The notes beneath the pieces are model-generated. The model did not search any database, was not told the DNA's origin, and saw only the letters and a program-made list of their open reading frames with translations. Both the position numbers and the translations under genes were made by a program. A stretch of DNA of 64,000 nt from positions 62,001 through 126,000 of the forward strand of contig NZ_SSDF01000082.1 in NCBI RefSeq assembly GCF_004794515.1. Direction: 5' to 3'. Origin of the DNA: Microbacterium sp. A20 (lineage in GTDB: Bacteria > Actinomycetota > Actinomycetes > Actinomycetales > Microbacteriaceae). Positions 16,686-25,910 of the stretch are shown in pieces. The first letter of the stretch is position 1. Every line of letters starts with the position of its first letter.

Positions 16686-17110
16686 CACTGCTGTGCGCGC
16701 TGGGCCTGCTCCTCGCGCCAGCCGGCTTCCTTCTCGATCCACTCGTTGTCGGCCGGGAAGTCCTCGACACCGGTCACGCGACGCACCTCGAGGAAGGATC
16801 CGGGGCCGAGGGGGGCACGGCTCGCCCACTCGGCCGCCTCTTCGCGTGAGGAGACCTCGAGGATCCAGAAGCCGTTGAACAGCTCCTTCGTCTCGCCGTA
16901 GGGGCCGTCTGTGATGAGCGGCTTCTCGGCGCTGAAGTCGACGACGAAGCCCTCGGCCGCGTCGGTCAGGCCCTCGCCGGCGACCAGCACGCCGGCCTTG
17001 ATCATCGACTCGTTGTACTTCCCCATGGCCTCGATGACCTGCTCGAAGGGCATCTCCTTGTATGCCTCGACACCGCTGTCGTCTGCGCGCATGATGAGCA
17101 TGAACTTCAT
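16685..17110 (-). CDS. YciI-like (DGPF) protein
   Basis: A 141-aa ferredoxin-like-fold protein starting MKFMLIMRADDSG. It contains ITDGPYGETKELFNGFWILEVSSREEAAEWASRAP, the DGPF-type signature (here DGPY) of proteins co-encoded with ECF42 sigma factors. The start ATG at 17110 has AAGGAG six bases upstream; an in-frame ATG at 17152 lacks one. Its biochemical role is not known, although YciI relatives can have hydrolase-like active sites. It is likely translated together with the sigma factor and controlled by it. Confidence 0.9.
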   Translation of the reverse strand: MKFMLIMRADDSGVEAYKEMPFEQVIEAMGKYNESMIKAGVLVAGEGLTDAAEGFVVDFSAEKPLITDGPYGETKELFNGFWILEVSSREEAAEWASRAPLGPGSFLEVRRVTGVEDFPADNEWIEKEAGWREEQAQRAQQ

Positions 17111-17159
17111 GATGTTCTCCTTGTTCGAAGGGCCGTCTCTCGACCCTCTCACTACAGAC

Positions 17160-17186
17160 GTCGAACGGGAATGCCACAGATCGACA
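17160..17186 (-). promoter_or_regulatory. Candidate ECF42-type promoter (TGTCGA-N17-CGAC)
   Basis: On the minus strand TGTCGA (17181-17186) is followed after 17 bases by CGAC (17160-17163), 49 bases before the YciI start. ECF42 promoters are reported to have TGTCGA at -35 and CGAC or CGTC at -10, so the sigma factor probably drives its own operon. Confidence 0.65.
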
Positions 17187-17211
17187 TCGGCGAGAACTTT
17201 TTTCTGGACGC

Positions 17212-17274
17212 CGCTCCGGTCGCACTTTCTGTCGGTTTCAGCGCGGGGAAGCGACAGAAACTGCGACCGGAGCG
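17212..17274. repeat. Dispersed palindromic element, copy B
   Basis: Arms 17212-17234 and 17252-17274 match at 22 of 23 positions around a 17-base loop. The arm shares CTCCGGTCGCACTTTCTG-type sequence with copy A at 9754-9812. It lies between the YciI/sigma promoter and the 3' end of the glycosyltransferase gene. Confidence 0.8.
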
Positions 17275-17301
17275 GGAGCGCAGGTTACGGGAGCGGACGG
17301 C

Positions 17302-18705
17302 TCAGCGATGCGGAGGGGCGGAGGCCGCTTCAGCGATAACTGCCGTGAGGGCGTCGAGGGAGCGCTGCGGGCTCCACGCCGCGGCGACCGACGGCGCCTC
17401 TGCACTCAGAGACGCGAGTCGGTCGGGGTCGGTCAGGAGGGAACGGATCGCCGCGCCCAGCGCGTCGATGTCTCCGCTCGGCACCAGGACGCCACCGCCA
17501 TGCTGCAGCACGTCGCGGATGCCGTAGCGGGCGTCGTACGCCACCACGGGTGCGCCGTGCAGGAGCGCCTCGACGACGCCGAGCGGCTGCCCCTCGAAAG
17601 CGGTCGACGTGACGACGAGCGCGGCGCGGTCCAGGACCGTCGCAGGCGAATCGGTGTATCCGGCGAGCACGATGCGGTCCCCCGCGTCGAGCGCCTCGAT
17701 CAGGGCCTGCAGGCGTTCCTGCTCCGGACCGCCGCCCCAGATCTCCATCCGGGCACCGGGCACGTCGGCTGCCAAGAAGGCACGGATCGCATGATCGATG
17801 CGCTTGCCGGGCGCGAGGCGGCCCAGCACGACGACGAGACCGTGTTCACGAAGCTCGTCCCGCGGCTCCACGGGAGCGATCGGATTCGGCACCACCGCGT
17901 GCACCGTCGACTCCCCGAACCGGGCGACCACGTCATCCCGCTGCGTGGCGGTCGGCCAGATCACGGCGTCGAAGCGGTCGGCCAGGCGGAACCAGCGCGT
18001 CCAGAGCGTGTTCATGGACGCGTCCGGCGTGTAGGGCGCCTCGACGTGCATGGTGTGGATCGTGTGGATGACGCGCACCCGCGGATCCGCCCAGTCCGCG
18101 ATGAGTTCGCCCAGCTGACGGGACTCGCAGATCACGACGATGCGACGGTCGCCGAACGCGGCCGTCACGTGTTCCAGCCAGGCGCGGTAGAGGCCGCGGA
18201 AGCCGTGCAGCGCTCCGATGACCTCGCCGGACTCGTCGTACACGAGGACCGGCTCGTCGGTGAGGTGCCAGTCGGGGTTGCCCGGGATGACGGGCAGCGC
18301 CGCGAACGGGCGCCCTTCGGCATCGGTCAGTACGCGATACTCGACATCCGGGTCGGCGGTGACGGCAGCATCCGCCGCATCACGAAGCCAGTCGGCCGAT
18401 CCCCCGTCGGGCGCGACCGCTTCATCGAAGAGGTTGCGCATCCGCGACGTGTCCGCGAGCGCACCGTGCTCCGCGAACGTCATCCGGTGCGCGGCGTGAT
18501 CGGCCGCGGTTCCCGGATCGAACGTGAGCAGCTGCGGACCGGCACCGTCGGCGACGCCCGCTCCGGCAAGCTGACGGGCGCGCGCGAGCGTCGCGATCGT
18601 GTACCCGCCGTCGAGGCCCGGGATCAGCCGGCTGGACAGCACCAGGTACTCGGCGTCGGGAAGGCCCGGCGCCGCACCGGGGAGCAACGCGCTCCCTACT
18701 CCCAC
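17302..18705 (-). CDS. GT4-type glycosyltransferase, TagE-like
   Basis: A soluble retaining glycosyltransferase of 467 aa (GT-B fold). The C-terminal half has [32 protein letters not shown] and [21 protein letters not shown], the nucleotide-sugar site. The N-terminal half includes [14 protein letters not shown] and a beta-rich insert, resembling TagE and related enzymes that glucosylate poly(glycerol-phosphate). That acceptor is inferred, not shown. The start is uncertain. GTG at 18705 overlaps the guaA stop by ten bases, while TTG at 18687 has GGGAG five bases upstream; longer frames would run deep into guaA and are unlikely. The overlap suggests co-transcription with guaA. Confidence 0.8.
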   Translation of the reverse strand: MGVGSALLPGAAPGLPDAEYLVLSSRLIPGLDGGYTIATLARARQLAGAGVADGAGPQLLTFDPGTAADHAAHRMTFAEHGALADTSRMRNLFDEAVAPDGGSADWLRDAADAAVTADPDVEYRVLTDAEGRPFAALPVIPGNPDWHLTDEPVLVYDESGEVIGALHGFRGLYRAWLEHVTAAFGDRRIVVICESRQLGELIADWADPRVRVIHTIHTMHVEAPYTPDASMNTLWTRWFRLADRFDAVIWPTATQRDDVVARFGESTVHAVVPNPIAPVEPRDELREHGLVVVLGRLAPGKRIDHAIRAFLAADVPGARMEIWGGGPEQERLQALIEALDAGDRIVLAGYTDSPATVLDRAALVVTSTAFEGQPLGVVEALLHGAPVVAYDARYGIRDVLQHGGGVLVPSGDIDALGAAIRSLLTDPDRLASLSAEAPSVAAAWSPQRSLDALTAVIAEAASAPPHR

Positions 18706-20282
18706 TCGATGGTCCCCGGCGGCTTCGACGTGACGTCGAGCACGACGCGGTTCACGTCGCGCACACCGTTCGTGATGCGGTTGGAGATCTTCGACAGCAC
18801 GTCGTAGGGCAGACGCGTCCAGTCGGCGGTCATGGCATCTTCGCTCGACACCGGACGCAGCACGATCGGGTGACCATAGGTGCGGCCGTCGCCCTGCACG
18901 CCCACCGAGCGCACGTCGGCCAGCAGCACGACCGGGCACTGCCAGATCTCCTGGTCGAGCCCTGCCTTGGTCAGCTCTTCGCGGGCGATGGCGTCGGCCT
19001 CACGCAGAATCTCGAGACGGTCAGCGGTGACCTCACCGATGATCCGGATGCCAAGACCGGGCCCCGGAAACGGCTGGCGTCCGACGATCGCCTCGGGGAT
19101 GCCGAGCTCGCGACCGATCGCACGGACCTCGTCCTTGAAGAGGGCCCGCAGCGGCTCGATCAGCTCGAAGTCGAGGTCGTCGGGAAGACCGCCCACGTTG
19201 TGGTGCGACTTGATGTTCGCGGTGCCCGCACCGCCGCCGGACTCCACCACGTCGGGGTAGAGCGTTCCCTGCACGAGGAACTTGACGGGAGCGCCGCCCG
19301 AAGCCTTCGCCTCGGCGACGAGATCGAGCTGCACCTTCTCGAACGCGCGGATGAACTCGCGGCCGATGATCTTGCGCTTCTCCTCGGGGTCGGTCACACC
19401 CTGGAGGTGACCGAGGAAGGTGTCTGCCGCGTCGACGGTGATGAGACGCACGCCGGTGGACTCGACGTAGTCCTTCTCGACCTGCTCGCGCTCGCCCTTG
19501 CGGAGAAGGCCGTGGTCGACGAAGACCGCGGTGAGCTGGTCGCCGATGGCCTTGTGTACGAGGGCCGTGGAGACTGCGGAGTCGACCCCGCCCGAGAGCG
19601 CCGAGATGACGCGGGCGTCACCCACCTGCGCGCGGATGCGCTCGATCTGCTCGGCGATCACGTTGCCGCTGTTCCAGTCGGAGGCGAGACCCGCCCCCTT
19701 GTGCAGGAAGTTCTCGATCACGCGCTGGCCGTGGTCGGAGTGCTTGACCTCGGGGTGCCACTGCACGCCGTAGAACCCGCGCTCCTCATTCGCGAACGCC
19801 GCGACCTTGGTCGCATCCGTGGTCGCGAGCACGTCGAAGCCTTCGGGGGCCTTGGCGACCTGGTCGCCGTGGCTCATCCACACGTTCTGCTCCACCGGCT
19901 GACCGCCGAGCAGCGTGCCGCCGTCGCCGGAGATCGCGGCATCCGTCGCGCCGTACTCGCGCAGGCCGGTGTTCGCGACCTCGCCGCCCAGCGTCTGGGC
20001 CATGTACTGGAAGCCGTAGCAGATGCCGAGGGTCGGAACCCCGAGGTCGAAGACTGCCGGGTCGAGCTTCGGCGCGCCCTCCTCGTACACCGACGAGGGA
20101 CCGCCGGAGAGGATGATCGCGACCGGGTTCTTGGCGGCGATCTCTTCGGCCGTGGCCGTGTGCGGCACGATCTCGCTGTAGACGCCGGCCTCGCGCACAC
20201 GACGGGCGATCAGCTGCGCGTACTGCGCGCCGAAGTCGACGACGAGCGCAGGACGCTGCTGGGTCTCGGACTGTTCGGTCAA
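18696..20282 (-). CDS. guaA: GMP synthase (glutamine-hydrolysing)
   Basis: Converts XMP to GMP using glutamine ammonia and ATP. The class I glutamine amidotransferase domain is at 1-200, with catalytic Cys88 in GICYGFQYM and the His/Glu pair in QWHPEVKHS. The ATP pyrophosphatase domain carries [12 protein letters not shown], and the C-terminal dimerisation domain ends in PPGTIEWE. At 528 aa it is full length. Its ATG overlaps the DUF3817 stop by four bases. guaB (41249-42751) and guaB3 (26728-27849) lie in the same window but in separate operons. Confidence 0.98.
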   Translation of the reverse strand: MTEQSETQQRPALVVDFGAQYAQLIARRVREAGVYSEIVPHTATAEEIAAKNPVAIILSGGPSSVYEEGAPKLDPAVFDLGVPTLGICYGFQYMAQTLGGEVANTGLREYGATDAAISGDGGTLLGGQPVEQNVWMSHGDQVAKAPEGFDVLATTDATKVAAFANEERGFYGVQWHPEVKHSDHGQRVIENFLHKGAGLASDWNSGNVIAEQIERIRAQVGDARVISALSGGVDSAVSTALVHKAIGDQLTAVFVDHGLLRKGEREQVEKDYVESTGVRLITVDAADTFLGHLQGVTDPEEKRKIIGREFIRAFEKVQLDLVAEAKASGGAPVKFLVQGTLYPDVVESGGGAGTANIKSHHNVGGLPDDLDFELIEPLRALFKDEVRAIGRELGIPEAIVGRQPFPGPGLGIRIIGEVTADRLEILREADAIAREELTKAGLDQEIWQCPVVLLADVRSVGVQGDGRTYGHPIVLRPVSSEDAMTADWTRLPYDVLSKISNRITNGVRDVNRVVLDVTSKPPGTIEWE

Positions 20283-20791
20283 CGGACACCTTCCGGGGCG
20301 GGGGTGGAGGCCTCGGCGGCCTCTCTGGTGGCGAGATAGGTCTTGACTTCACGGGCGACGACCGCCTCCATGAAGAACGACAGCAGCGGCACGACGCCGC
20401 CGAGCGCGAGCATGATGAACCGCGGGAAGCGCCAGCGCATCAGGCTCCACATGCGGAAGCACGCGAAGAGGTACACGACGTAGAACCAGCCGTGCGCCAC
20501 GAGGATGAACAGCGAGAGGTTGAACCCGTCGCCCAGCGAAGTCATCTCACAGGAGTTGGTCATCGGGGCGAAGAGCGACCACCACTGGCAGTCGGGCCCG
20601 GCGAGCACTCCGGCGAACCAGAGCGGCCCTCCGGAGCCTCCCATGAAGAGCTCGAGGTGGATCGGCGTGTACTTCAGCACCATCTCGGTCAGCAGCAGGA
20701 GCAGCATGACTCCTGTGATGATCGACGCGATCTGGTAGAACTTCAGCGCACCGCGGATCGCCGGAAAGCTGGCGACTTTCGGTTCGGGCAT
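20279..20791 (-). CDS. DUF3817 integral membrane protein
   Basis: A 170-aa protein with four hydrophobic helices: [20 protein letters not shown], the WFAGVL region, [20 protein letters not shown] and [21 protein letters not shown]. The helix with [10 protein letters not shown] is the core of DUF3817, whose function is unknown. The C-terminus is cytoplasmic and polar. It sits directly upstream of guaA with an ATGA overlap, an arrangement frequent in actinobacteria. TAGACT-N6-ATG marks it as the leaderless first gene of the guaA operon. Confidence 0.9.
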   Translation of the reverse strand: MPEPKVASFPAIRGALKFYQIASIITGVMLLLLLTEMVLKYTPIHLELFMGGSGGPLWFAGVLAGPDCQWWSLFAPMTNSCEMTSLGDGFNLSLFILVAHGWFYVVYLFACFRMWSLMRWRFPRFIMLALGGVVPLLSFFMEAVVAREVKTYLATREAAEASTPAPEGVR

Positions 20792-20797
20792 GCGTCC

Positions 20798-20803
20798 AGT
20801 CTA
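20798..20803 (-). promoter_or_regulatory. -10 box, leaderless start of the DUF3817-guaA operon
   Basis: TAGACT on the minus strand is exactly six bases before the ATG at 20791. Confidence 0.6.
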
Positions 20804-20862
20804 GCCGCCGGGAAATCATGCCGAATCCGGCCGCAGACGGTCGCGCTCCCCACCCGCGACGA

Positions 20863-20942
20863 CACAACTTCGGAGATCGGAAGCCACACGCCGATCCTCG
20901 GGCGTTCAGCCCGGCGTGTCTGCCTCGGACTCCGAAGTTGTG
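20863..20942. repeat. Long interrupted palindrome
   Basis: Perfect 13-bp outer arms (20863-20875, CACAACTTCGGAG, with 20930-20942), then a partly mismatched stretch, and a second 7-bp pairing (ACACGCC/GGCGTGT) nearer the centre. It differs in sequence from copies A and B but is similar in size and position, between gene ends. Confidence 0.65.
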
Positions 20943-20977
20943 CCGAGGAGCGGGGGCGGAGACGGCGGGCGCGACGA

Positions 20978-21005
20978 AGGCCGCCGGGATCACTCCCGAC
21001 GGCCT
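20978..21005 (-). terminator. Terminator of the nuclease/nucleotidase gene
   Basis: A 12-bp stem (20978-20989 with 20994-21005, one mismatch) and four-base loop, 45 bases after the stop at 21051. Confidence 0.65.
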
Positions 21006-21050
21006 CCGCCTGTGTCATCCGGCTATCGGATCAGAACCACTCGTCCCGGA

Positions 21051-24000
21051 TCAGAACCACCGCGTGAGCAGTTCCCAGAGCCAGTCGAGGATCGCGCCGA
21101 CGATTCCGCCGGCACGGTTGACCGTGACCGTCGCGGTCGCCGCATCCCCGTCGGCCTGCGACGCGGCGACGGTGTACTTGCCCGACGGCGCGCTCTTCGG
21201 CACGGTGACCTGGGTGCTGAACGTGCCGTCGGCACCCACCTGGACGGTGCCGACTGGGACCGGCTTGCCCTTCTTCGGACGCAGCTCGATGCTCACCGTC
21301 TCACCGGGCACATAGCCCTCGCCGGTGACCTTGAGGCCCTTGCCCGCGGTCACCTTCGACGAGCCGAGGGCGATCGTGCCGGCGAACTCCTCTTCACCGG
21401 CGATCGCGAACGGCACCTGCACGGTCGTCCCGGTTCCGGCGACGGCGACGGTGAGCGACTGCTCCCCGAAGACGCCGGAGGGCACCGTGAAGGTGAGGCT
21501 CGCGCGACCGCCCTCGTCGGTGGTGTCGACGACCGCCGGATCGACGGCTCCGGTGGCGAGCACGGTGTCGCCCAGCGAGAGCGTCACCTCGCCCGGCGCC
21601 GGCTCGCCCGCGCTGAAGGCCAGCGAGGAGAGCGACACCGTCACCTGGTCGCCGGCGCTGTATCCGTCGGCATCGGCGGGGCTGACCGCCACTCCGACCG
21701 CGCGCTGGGCGTAGTCGGGGCTCGCGGTCTTGTTGGCGTCGAACCAGTCGACCATGGACTGCAGATCGATCTTGCCGGTGTCGCGCTTGCCTGCGCCCTC
21801 CTTGAAGGTGAAGAAGTTGTCTCCACCCGCGGCGAGGAACGAGTTGGCGGCGACCGTGTAGTTCGCCGCCGGGTCCACCGGCGTGCCGTTGAGCGTGATC
21901 GACGTGATCCGTGCTCCCTGTGCCGCAGCGGGGTCGTAGGTGTAGACCAGACCCTCCGAGACTCCGAGTTTCAGGAACGGACGCGCCGAACCCGCCGGCT
22001 GCCACTGCTCCTCGAGCACGCCCTTGAGCTGCGCACCGGTGAGCGTCAGCGTCACCAGCGTGTTGGCGAACGGCTGTACCGTCGCCGCCTCGCGATAGGT
22101 GACGTTGCCTGCGGGATCGTTCGCGTTGGACGACGCGTAGGTGAGGTTCGCGCGGATGCCGCCGGGGTTCATGAGCGCCAGGTCGGCGCCCGTGGACCAC
22201 TGCTGCACGTCGGCGACGAAGTTGCCGATGGTGGACTCGCCACCGCGGTTCTCCGTCTTGCCGTCGCTCTGGCGCGCCCGGTTGAAGTCGGCCGTGATGT
22301 CACCGACCTTGATCGCGCCCAGGACGTCGGCCTCGGCCTTGGCCTTGTCGACGATCGCCTGCACCTCGGGAACCGCCGGATACAGCGGCTTGCCCGCCGC
22401 GGTGAGGGGCTTGATCTCGTTGGTGATCGAGATCAGGTCCTTCGTCTTCGGGTCGACCTTGATGTTCATCAGGCCCAGGTTTTCGCCGTACTGCCCTGCG
22501 GAGACGACCGGGCGGCCGTCGATCACATGGTTGTAGGCGAGGTGGGTGTGTGCGGACACGATCGCGTCCACGTCGTCGTCGACGCCGTAGACGATCTCGC
22601 CGAGCGGCGAATCCGGGGTGATGCTCGACAGCTCGACGCTGGAAGCGCCCTCGTGCACGAGCAGGATGACGACATCCGCCTCGCCGTTGGACTCGTCGCC
22701 GTCGCGCAGATCGTCGGCGACCGCGTTCACGGAGTCGGCGATGCTGCGGACCTCGAGGTCCTTGATGCCCTCGGGCGAGACGAGCGAGTCGAGGTCTTCG
22801 GTGACGGCACCGACGAAGCCGACCTTCACGCCGTCGAGCTCCTTCACCCAGGCCGGTGCGAGCGCGGGCTCGCCCGTCTCGGTCACGAAGACGTTCGAGG
22901 AGATGTACTCCCAGTCCGCGCGCTCCTGCACGCGATCGCGCAGGTCTTCCCAGCCCTGGTCGAACTCATGGTTTCCCGCGGCGCTGACATCGAGACCGGC
23001 CGCGTTCAGCGCGTCGATCGTCGGGTTGTCGTCGTTGATGAACGAGGTGAACGTCGATGCACCGATCAGGTCACCGGCACCGGCGAAGATCGTGTTCGGG
23101 TTCGCGTCGCGGAACTGCTTCACGGCTCCCGCCAGCACGGCGGCACCGGCGGCGGCGCCGTCGGCCTCGATCCGACCGTGGAAGTCGTTGACCGTGACGA
23201 CGTCGATGCTCACCGGCGGGATCTCCGAGGAGACGCCGACGATGATCGGGTCGTGGTCACTGGACCGGTACGGCGTTCCCGACTCGGTGGCGCCGTACGC
23301 GTAGCCGCGATCGCTCCACTCCGGCGAGTTGATGCCCCACACGCCTGCGCCCGTGATGGACGAGGTGAGCGACGGCGACGCGATCACGTGGTCGAGCGAA
23401 CCGAGCTCACCGTCGAACGTGTACGTGTACTGACCATCGGTCTTGTCGGCGACGAGGTCGCTCCACCCCTTCGAGGTGAACACGTCGATCGGGTCTTCCT
23501 TGCCATAGGCGTTGAAGTCGCCGATCAGCAGCATGTCGCTGCTGCCGGTGGTCTCCTCGAGCTCGGCGGTGAAGGCCAGGATCGCGTTCGCCTGCTTCAC
23601 GCGGTCGGCGTTGAAGAAGCCCTGTCCGTCTGCCGGCTCGGCACCTGCGCCCTCGGGCGGCGACTTCGACTTCAGGTGGTTCGCCACCACAGTGACGACG
23701 CGGCCGTCGATGTCGAACGCCTGCGCGATCGGCTCGCGCGCGTTGCCCCACACGGTCTCGTCGGTCACCGTGGCGCTGTCGCCCACGGTCTCGACGGCGT
23801 CCTTCTTGTAGATGATCGCGTTGGTGATGTAGTCGGTCGTCGCCGCGTCGTTCAGCGCGGCGGGCGTGGGCACGTAGTCCCACACCTCGCTGCCGGCGTC
23901 GGCGTTGAGTCCGGCGACCAGGTCCTTGAGGGCCGTGTCGACGGGCTTGCCCAGCTTGACCGAATTCTCGATCTCCATGAGGGAGACGATCTCGGCGTCG

Positions 24001-25673
24001 AGTCCGTTGATCGCCGCGACGATCTTGGACTTCTGGATCGCGAACTGCGCCGCGTTCGCGGCCCCGCGGGCGTTGGAGTTCTCGCTCTTCAGCGTCGTGA
24101 AGTAGTTGTAGACGTTGAAGGACGCGACCTGCACGTCGCCGCCCACCTCAGGCGCGGAGTCGGTGCGCGGGTTCGTCGCCTCGAACCCGACCTTGAGGTC
24201 GGCGGACGAGGAGTCGTCGATCGGCACGACCGGCTGCAGACGCCAGTCGTTGAAGCCCCACTGCAGCACGTAGCCGTTGTCGCCGAAGTCGACGGTGTCG
24301 CCGTTTCGGACCACCGTGTCCTTGGTGAAGTACGGCTGCTCTCCGGGGTGCCCGCTGTTGGACACCTGGATGGACCAGCCGTCGTCGAGAAGGATGCGGT
24401 TGGCGCGGTTGGCCGCGGCTATGGCCGCCGCCTCAGCGCCGGGACGCGTGGTCTCGGTGCTCTTCACGGCCAGATCGGCACCGGCATTCAGCCACAGTGT
24501 GCCGAAGTTGAACAGCTGGTGGCTGGAGGCGAGACGGTAGCTGCCCTCGGGAGCGACGTACATGTTCTCGTACTGCTCGCGGTCGGCACCCTGCACCGTG
24601 GCGGGCAGCGGCGTGACGGCGGGAACGCCGACGCCGGCGGTCAGCACCTCGATGTCGGCGGCTGCAGCGGGGTTCAGCTGCGTCTGCCCGAAGTACTCGC
24701 TCACGGAGCCGGTGACCGAGACGAGGTCTCCGATCTCGACGCTCGGAGCCAGTGCGTTCAAGAAGACGAACACGCCGTCCGAGGCGCCGGGAGTCGCGTC
24801 CGTCGCACCGCCGGAGCCCTGCGTCTGGATGACGATGCCCTTGTAGCCGCCGGTGCGGTAGTCGGCTGTGACGACGCCCTCGACCTGCACGGTCTTGCCG
24901 CTCAGCGGCGACACGTCGGTCGTGCCCTGCACCTCGGCGATCGTCGCCTCTGTCGGCTCGCCGCCGGGGTCGGTGCCCGGGTCGGTGTCGCCGGAGTTCT
25001 GCGGAGTGATCGTGGCCGAGAGCGTGAAGTCGGCGCTGTTGTCGTCGGTGTCCACACCGTCGGTGCGGTTCAGCGACTTCACGTCGGTGTTGCCGGCGGG
25101 CGGGGTCGCGGCCTTCGTCTCGAACGTGTTGGAGGTGCCGTAGCCCAGGACGTCGATCACACCGTCGACGCCCACGACCGAGCCGGGGGTGAGAGTCACC
25201 GCGGCCGTGCCCTGGACGAGCGCCAGCGTGCCGTTCGTGCCGCTCGGAGTCAGGGTGCTCGTGGCATCGGGAGCCGGCAGTTCCGCACCGTTCGCGCCGT
25301 TGCTGTTGCCCTGCACCAGGTAGTGGCCGCCGGCCGGGATCACGCCGGTGAGCGGGGCGACGCCATTGGAGGCGCCGGTGCCGGTCGCCGACCGGTACTG
25401 CAGCGACATGCCGTCGAGCGTGATCGCCGCCGAGGTCGGGTTGTACAGCTCGACGAACTTGTTCTTGAACGCCGCCCCTGCGCTGCCGCCGGAGAGATAC
25501 GCCTCGTTGATCACCACCCCCGTGCCCGTGGTGTCGGCTGTGGCGGGCACAGCGGCCAGCGAGCCGAGGCTCAGCGCGGCGACGCAGGTCACGGCGAGAG
25601 CGCCGATGCGCCCTTGACTTCTACGGTGCGAGACGGGAACCCTGCGGTTCTCGTCGTCTGAAGCGGACATCAT
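21051..25673 (-). CDS. Secreted multidomain nuclease / 5'-nucleotidase (NucH/ExeM + UshA-type)
   Basis: A 1540-aa exported enzyme that can plausibly degrade extracellular DNA and then dephosphorylate the nucleotides. After a signal peptide (to about 47) come a lamin-tail domain (about 50-200), an OB-fold (AEVQGTTDVSPLSGKTV), an endonuclease/exonuclease/phosphatase domain (VASFNVYNYF, SLMEIEN, LLIGDFNAYGKEDP, SSDHDPI), a metallophosphatase (VVTVNDFHGRIE, AGNHEFDQGWEDL, SAHTHLAYNH), a 5'-nucleotidase C-terminal domain, and two or three Ig-like beta domains. It ends with a short hydrophobic segment, WLWELLTRWF, and no LPXTG. The ATG at 25673 has GAGGAG nine bases upstream; an ATG at 25703 does not. 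Transcribed alone. Confidence 0.93.
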   Translation of the reverse strand: MMSASDDENRRVPVSHRRSQGRIGALAVTCVAALSLGSLAAVPATADTTGTGVVINEAYLSGGSAGAAFKNKFVELYNPTSAAITLDGMSLQYRSATGTGASNGVAPLTGVIPAGGHYLVQGNSNGANGAELPAPDATSTLTPSGTNGTLALVQGTAAVTLTPGSVVGVDGVIDVLGYGTSNTFETKAATPPAGNTDVKSLNRTDGVDTDDNSADFTLSATITPQNSGDTDPGTDPGGEPTEATIAEVQGTTDVSPLSGKTVQVEGVVTADYRTGGYKGIVIQTQGSGGATDATPGASDGVFVFLNALAPSVEIGDLVSVTGSVSEYFGQTQLNPAAAADIEVLTAGVGVPAVTPLPATVQGADREQYENMYVAPEGSYRLASSHQLFNFGTLWLNAGADLAVKSTETTRPGAEAAAIAAANRANRILLDDGWSIQVSNSGHPGEQPYFTKDTVVRNGDTVDFGDNGYVLQWGFNDWRLQPVVPIDDSSSADLKVGFEATNPRTDSAPEVGGDVQVASFNVYNYFTTLKSENSNARGAANAAQFAIQKSKIVAAINGLDAEIVSLMEIENSVKLGKPVDTALKDLVAGLNADAGSEVWDYVPTPAALNDAATTDYITNAIIYKKDAVETVGDSATVTDETVWGNAREPIAQAFDIDGRVVTVVANHLKSKSPPEGAGAEPADGQGFFNADRVKQANAILAFTAELEETTGSSDMLLIGDFNAYGKEDPIDVFTSKGWSDLVADKTDGQYTYTFDGELGSLDHVIASPSLTSSITGAGVWGINSPEWSDRGYAYGATESGTPYRSSDHDPIIVGVSSEIPPVSIDVVTVNDFHGRIEADGAAAGAAVLAGAVKQFRDANPNTIFAGAGDLIGASTFTSFINDDNPTIDALNAAGLDVSAAGNHEFDQGWEDLRDRVQERADWEYISSNVFVTETGEPALAPAWVKELDGVKVGFVGAVTEDLDSLVSPEGIKDLEVRSIADSVNAVADDLRDGDESNGEADVVILLVHEGASSVELSSITPDSPLGEIVYGVDDDVDAIVSAHTHLAYNHVIDGRPVVSAGQYGENLGLMNIKVDPKTKDLISITNEIKPLTAAGKPLYPAVPEVQAIVDKAKAEADVLGAIKVGDITADFNRARQSDGKTENRGGESTIGNFVADVQQWSTGADLALMNPGGIRANLTYASSNANDPAGNVTYREAATVQPFANTLVTLTLTGAQLKGVLEEQWQPAGSARPFLKLGVSEGLVYTYDPAAAQGARITSITLNGTPVDPAANYTVAANSFLAAGGDNFFTFKEGAGKRDTGKIDLQSMVDWFDANKTASPDYAQRAVGVAVSPADADGYSAGDQVTVSLSSLAFSAGEPAPGEVTLSLGDTVLATGAVDPAVVDTTDEGGRASLTFTVPSGVFGEQSLTVAVAGTGTTVQVPFAIAGEEEFAGTIALGSSKVTAGKGLKVTGEGYVPGETVSIELRPKKGKPVPVGTVQVGADGTFSTQVTVPKSAPSGKYTVAASQADGDAATATVTVNRAGGIVGAILDWLWELLTRWF

Positions 25674-25910
25674 CGGTGCTGTCTCCTCGGTCGGGTTCGA
25701 CACTTCTCAGGACTGTCACGGCGCACAGGGAGAACTCCCAGCGTGCTCACATGGTGCGAGCATACGTAGCGGTCCGGACATCCTCAACGGAGTTTTCCGA
25801 TTCGTCATCGAGCGCTCACCGGATGGCCTCGACGACCCCTGACGAAGGTCGCTATCGCGGAGAGACGGCACGCAATTGCGCATCGATTCGCGCGCGGATG
25901 CGCGCGATGA

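Noticed and set aside
20916-25661. A 1581-codon open frame antisense to the nuclease/nucleotidase gene
   Set aside because: Arises because the high-GC codons of the real gene lack stops on the other strand. Its translation is Arg/Val/Asp-rich without domains, while the sense frame has clear motifs throughout.
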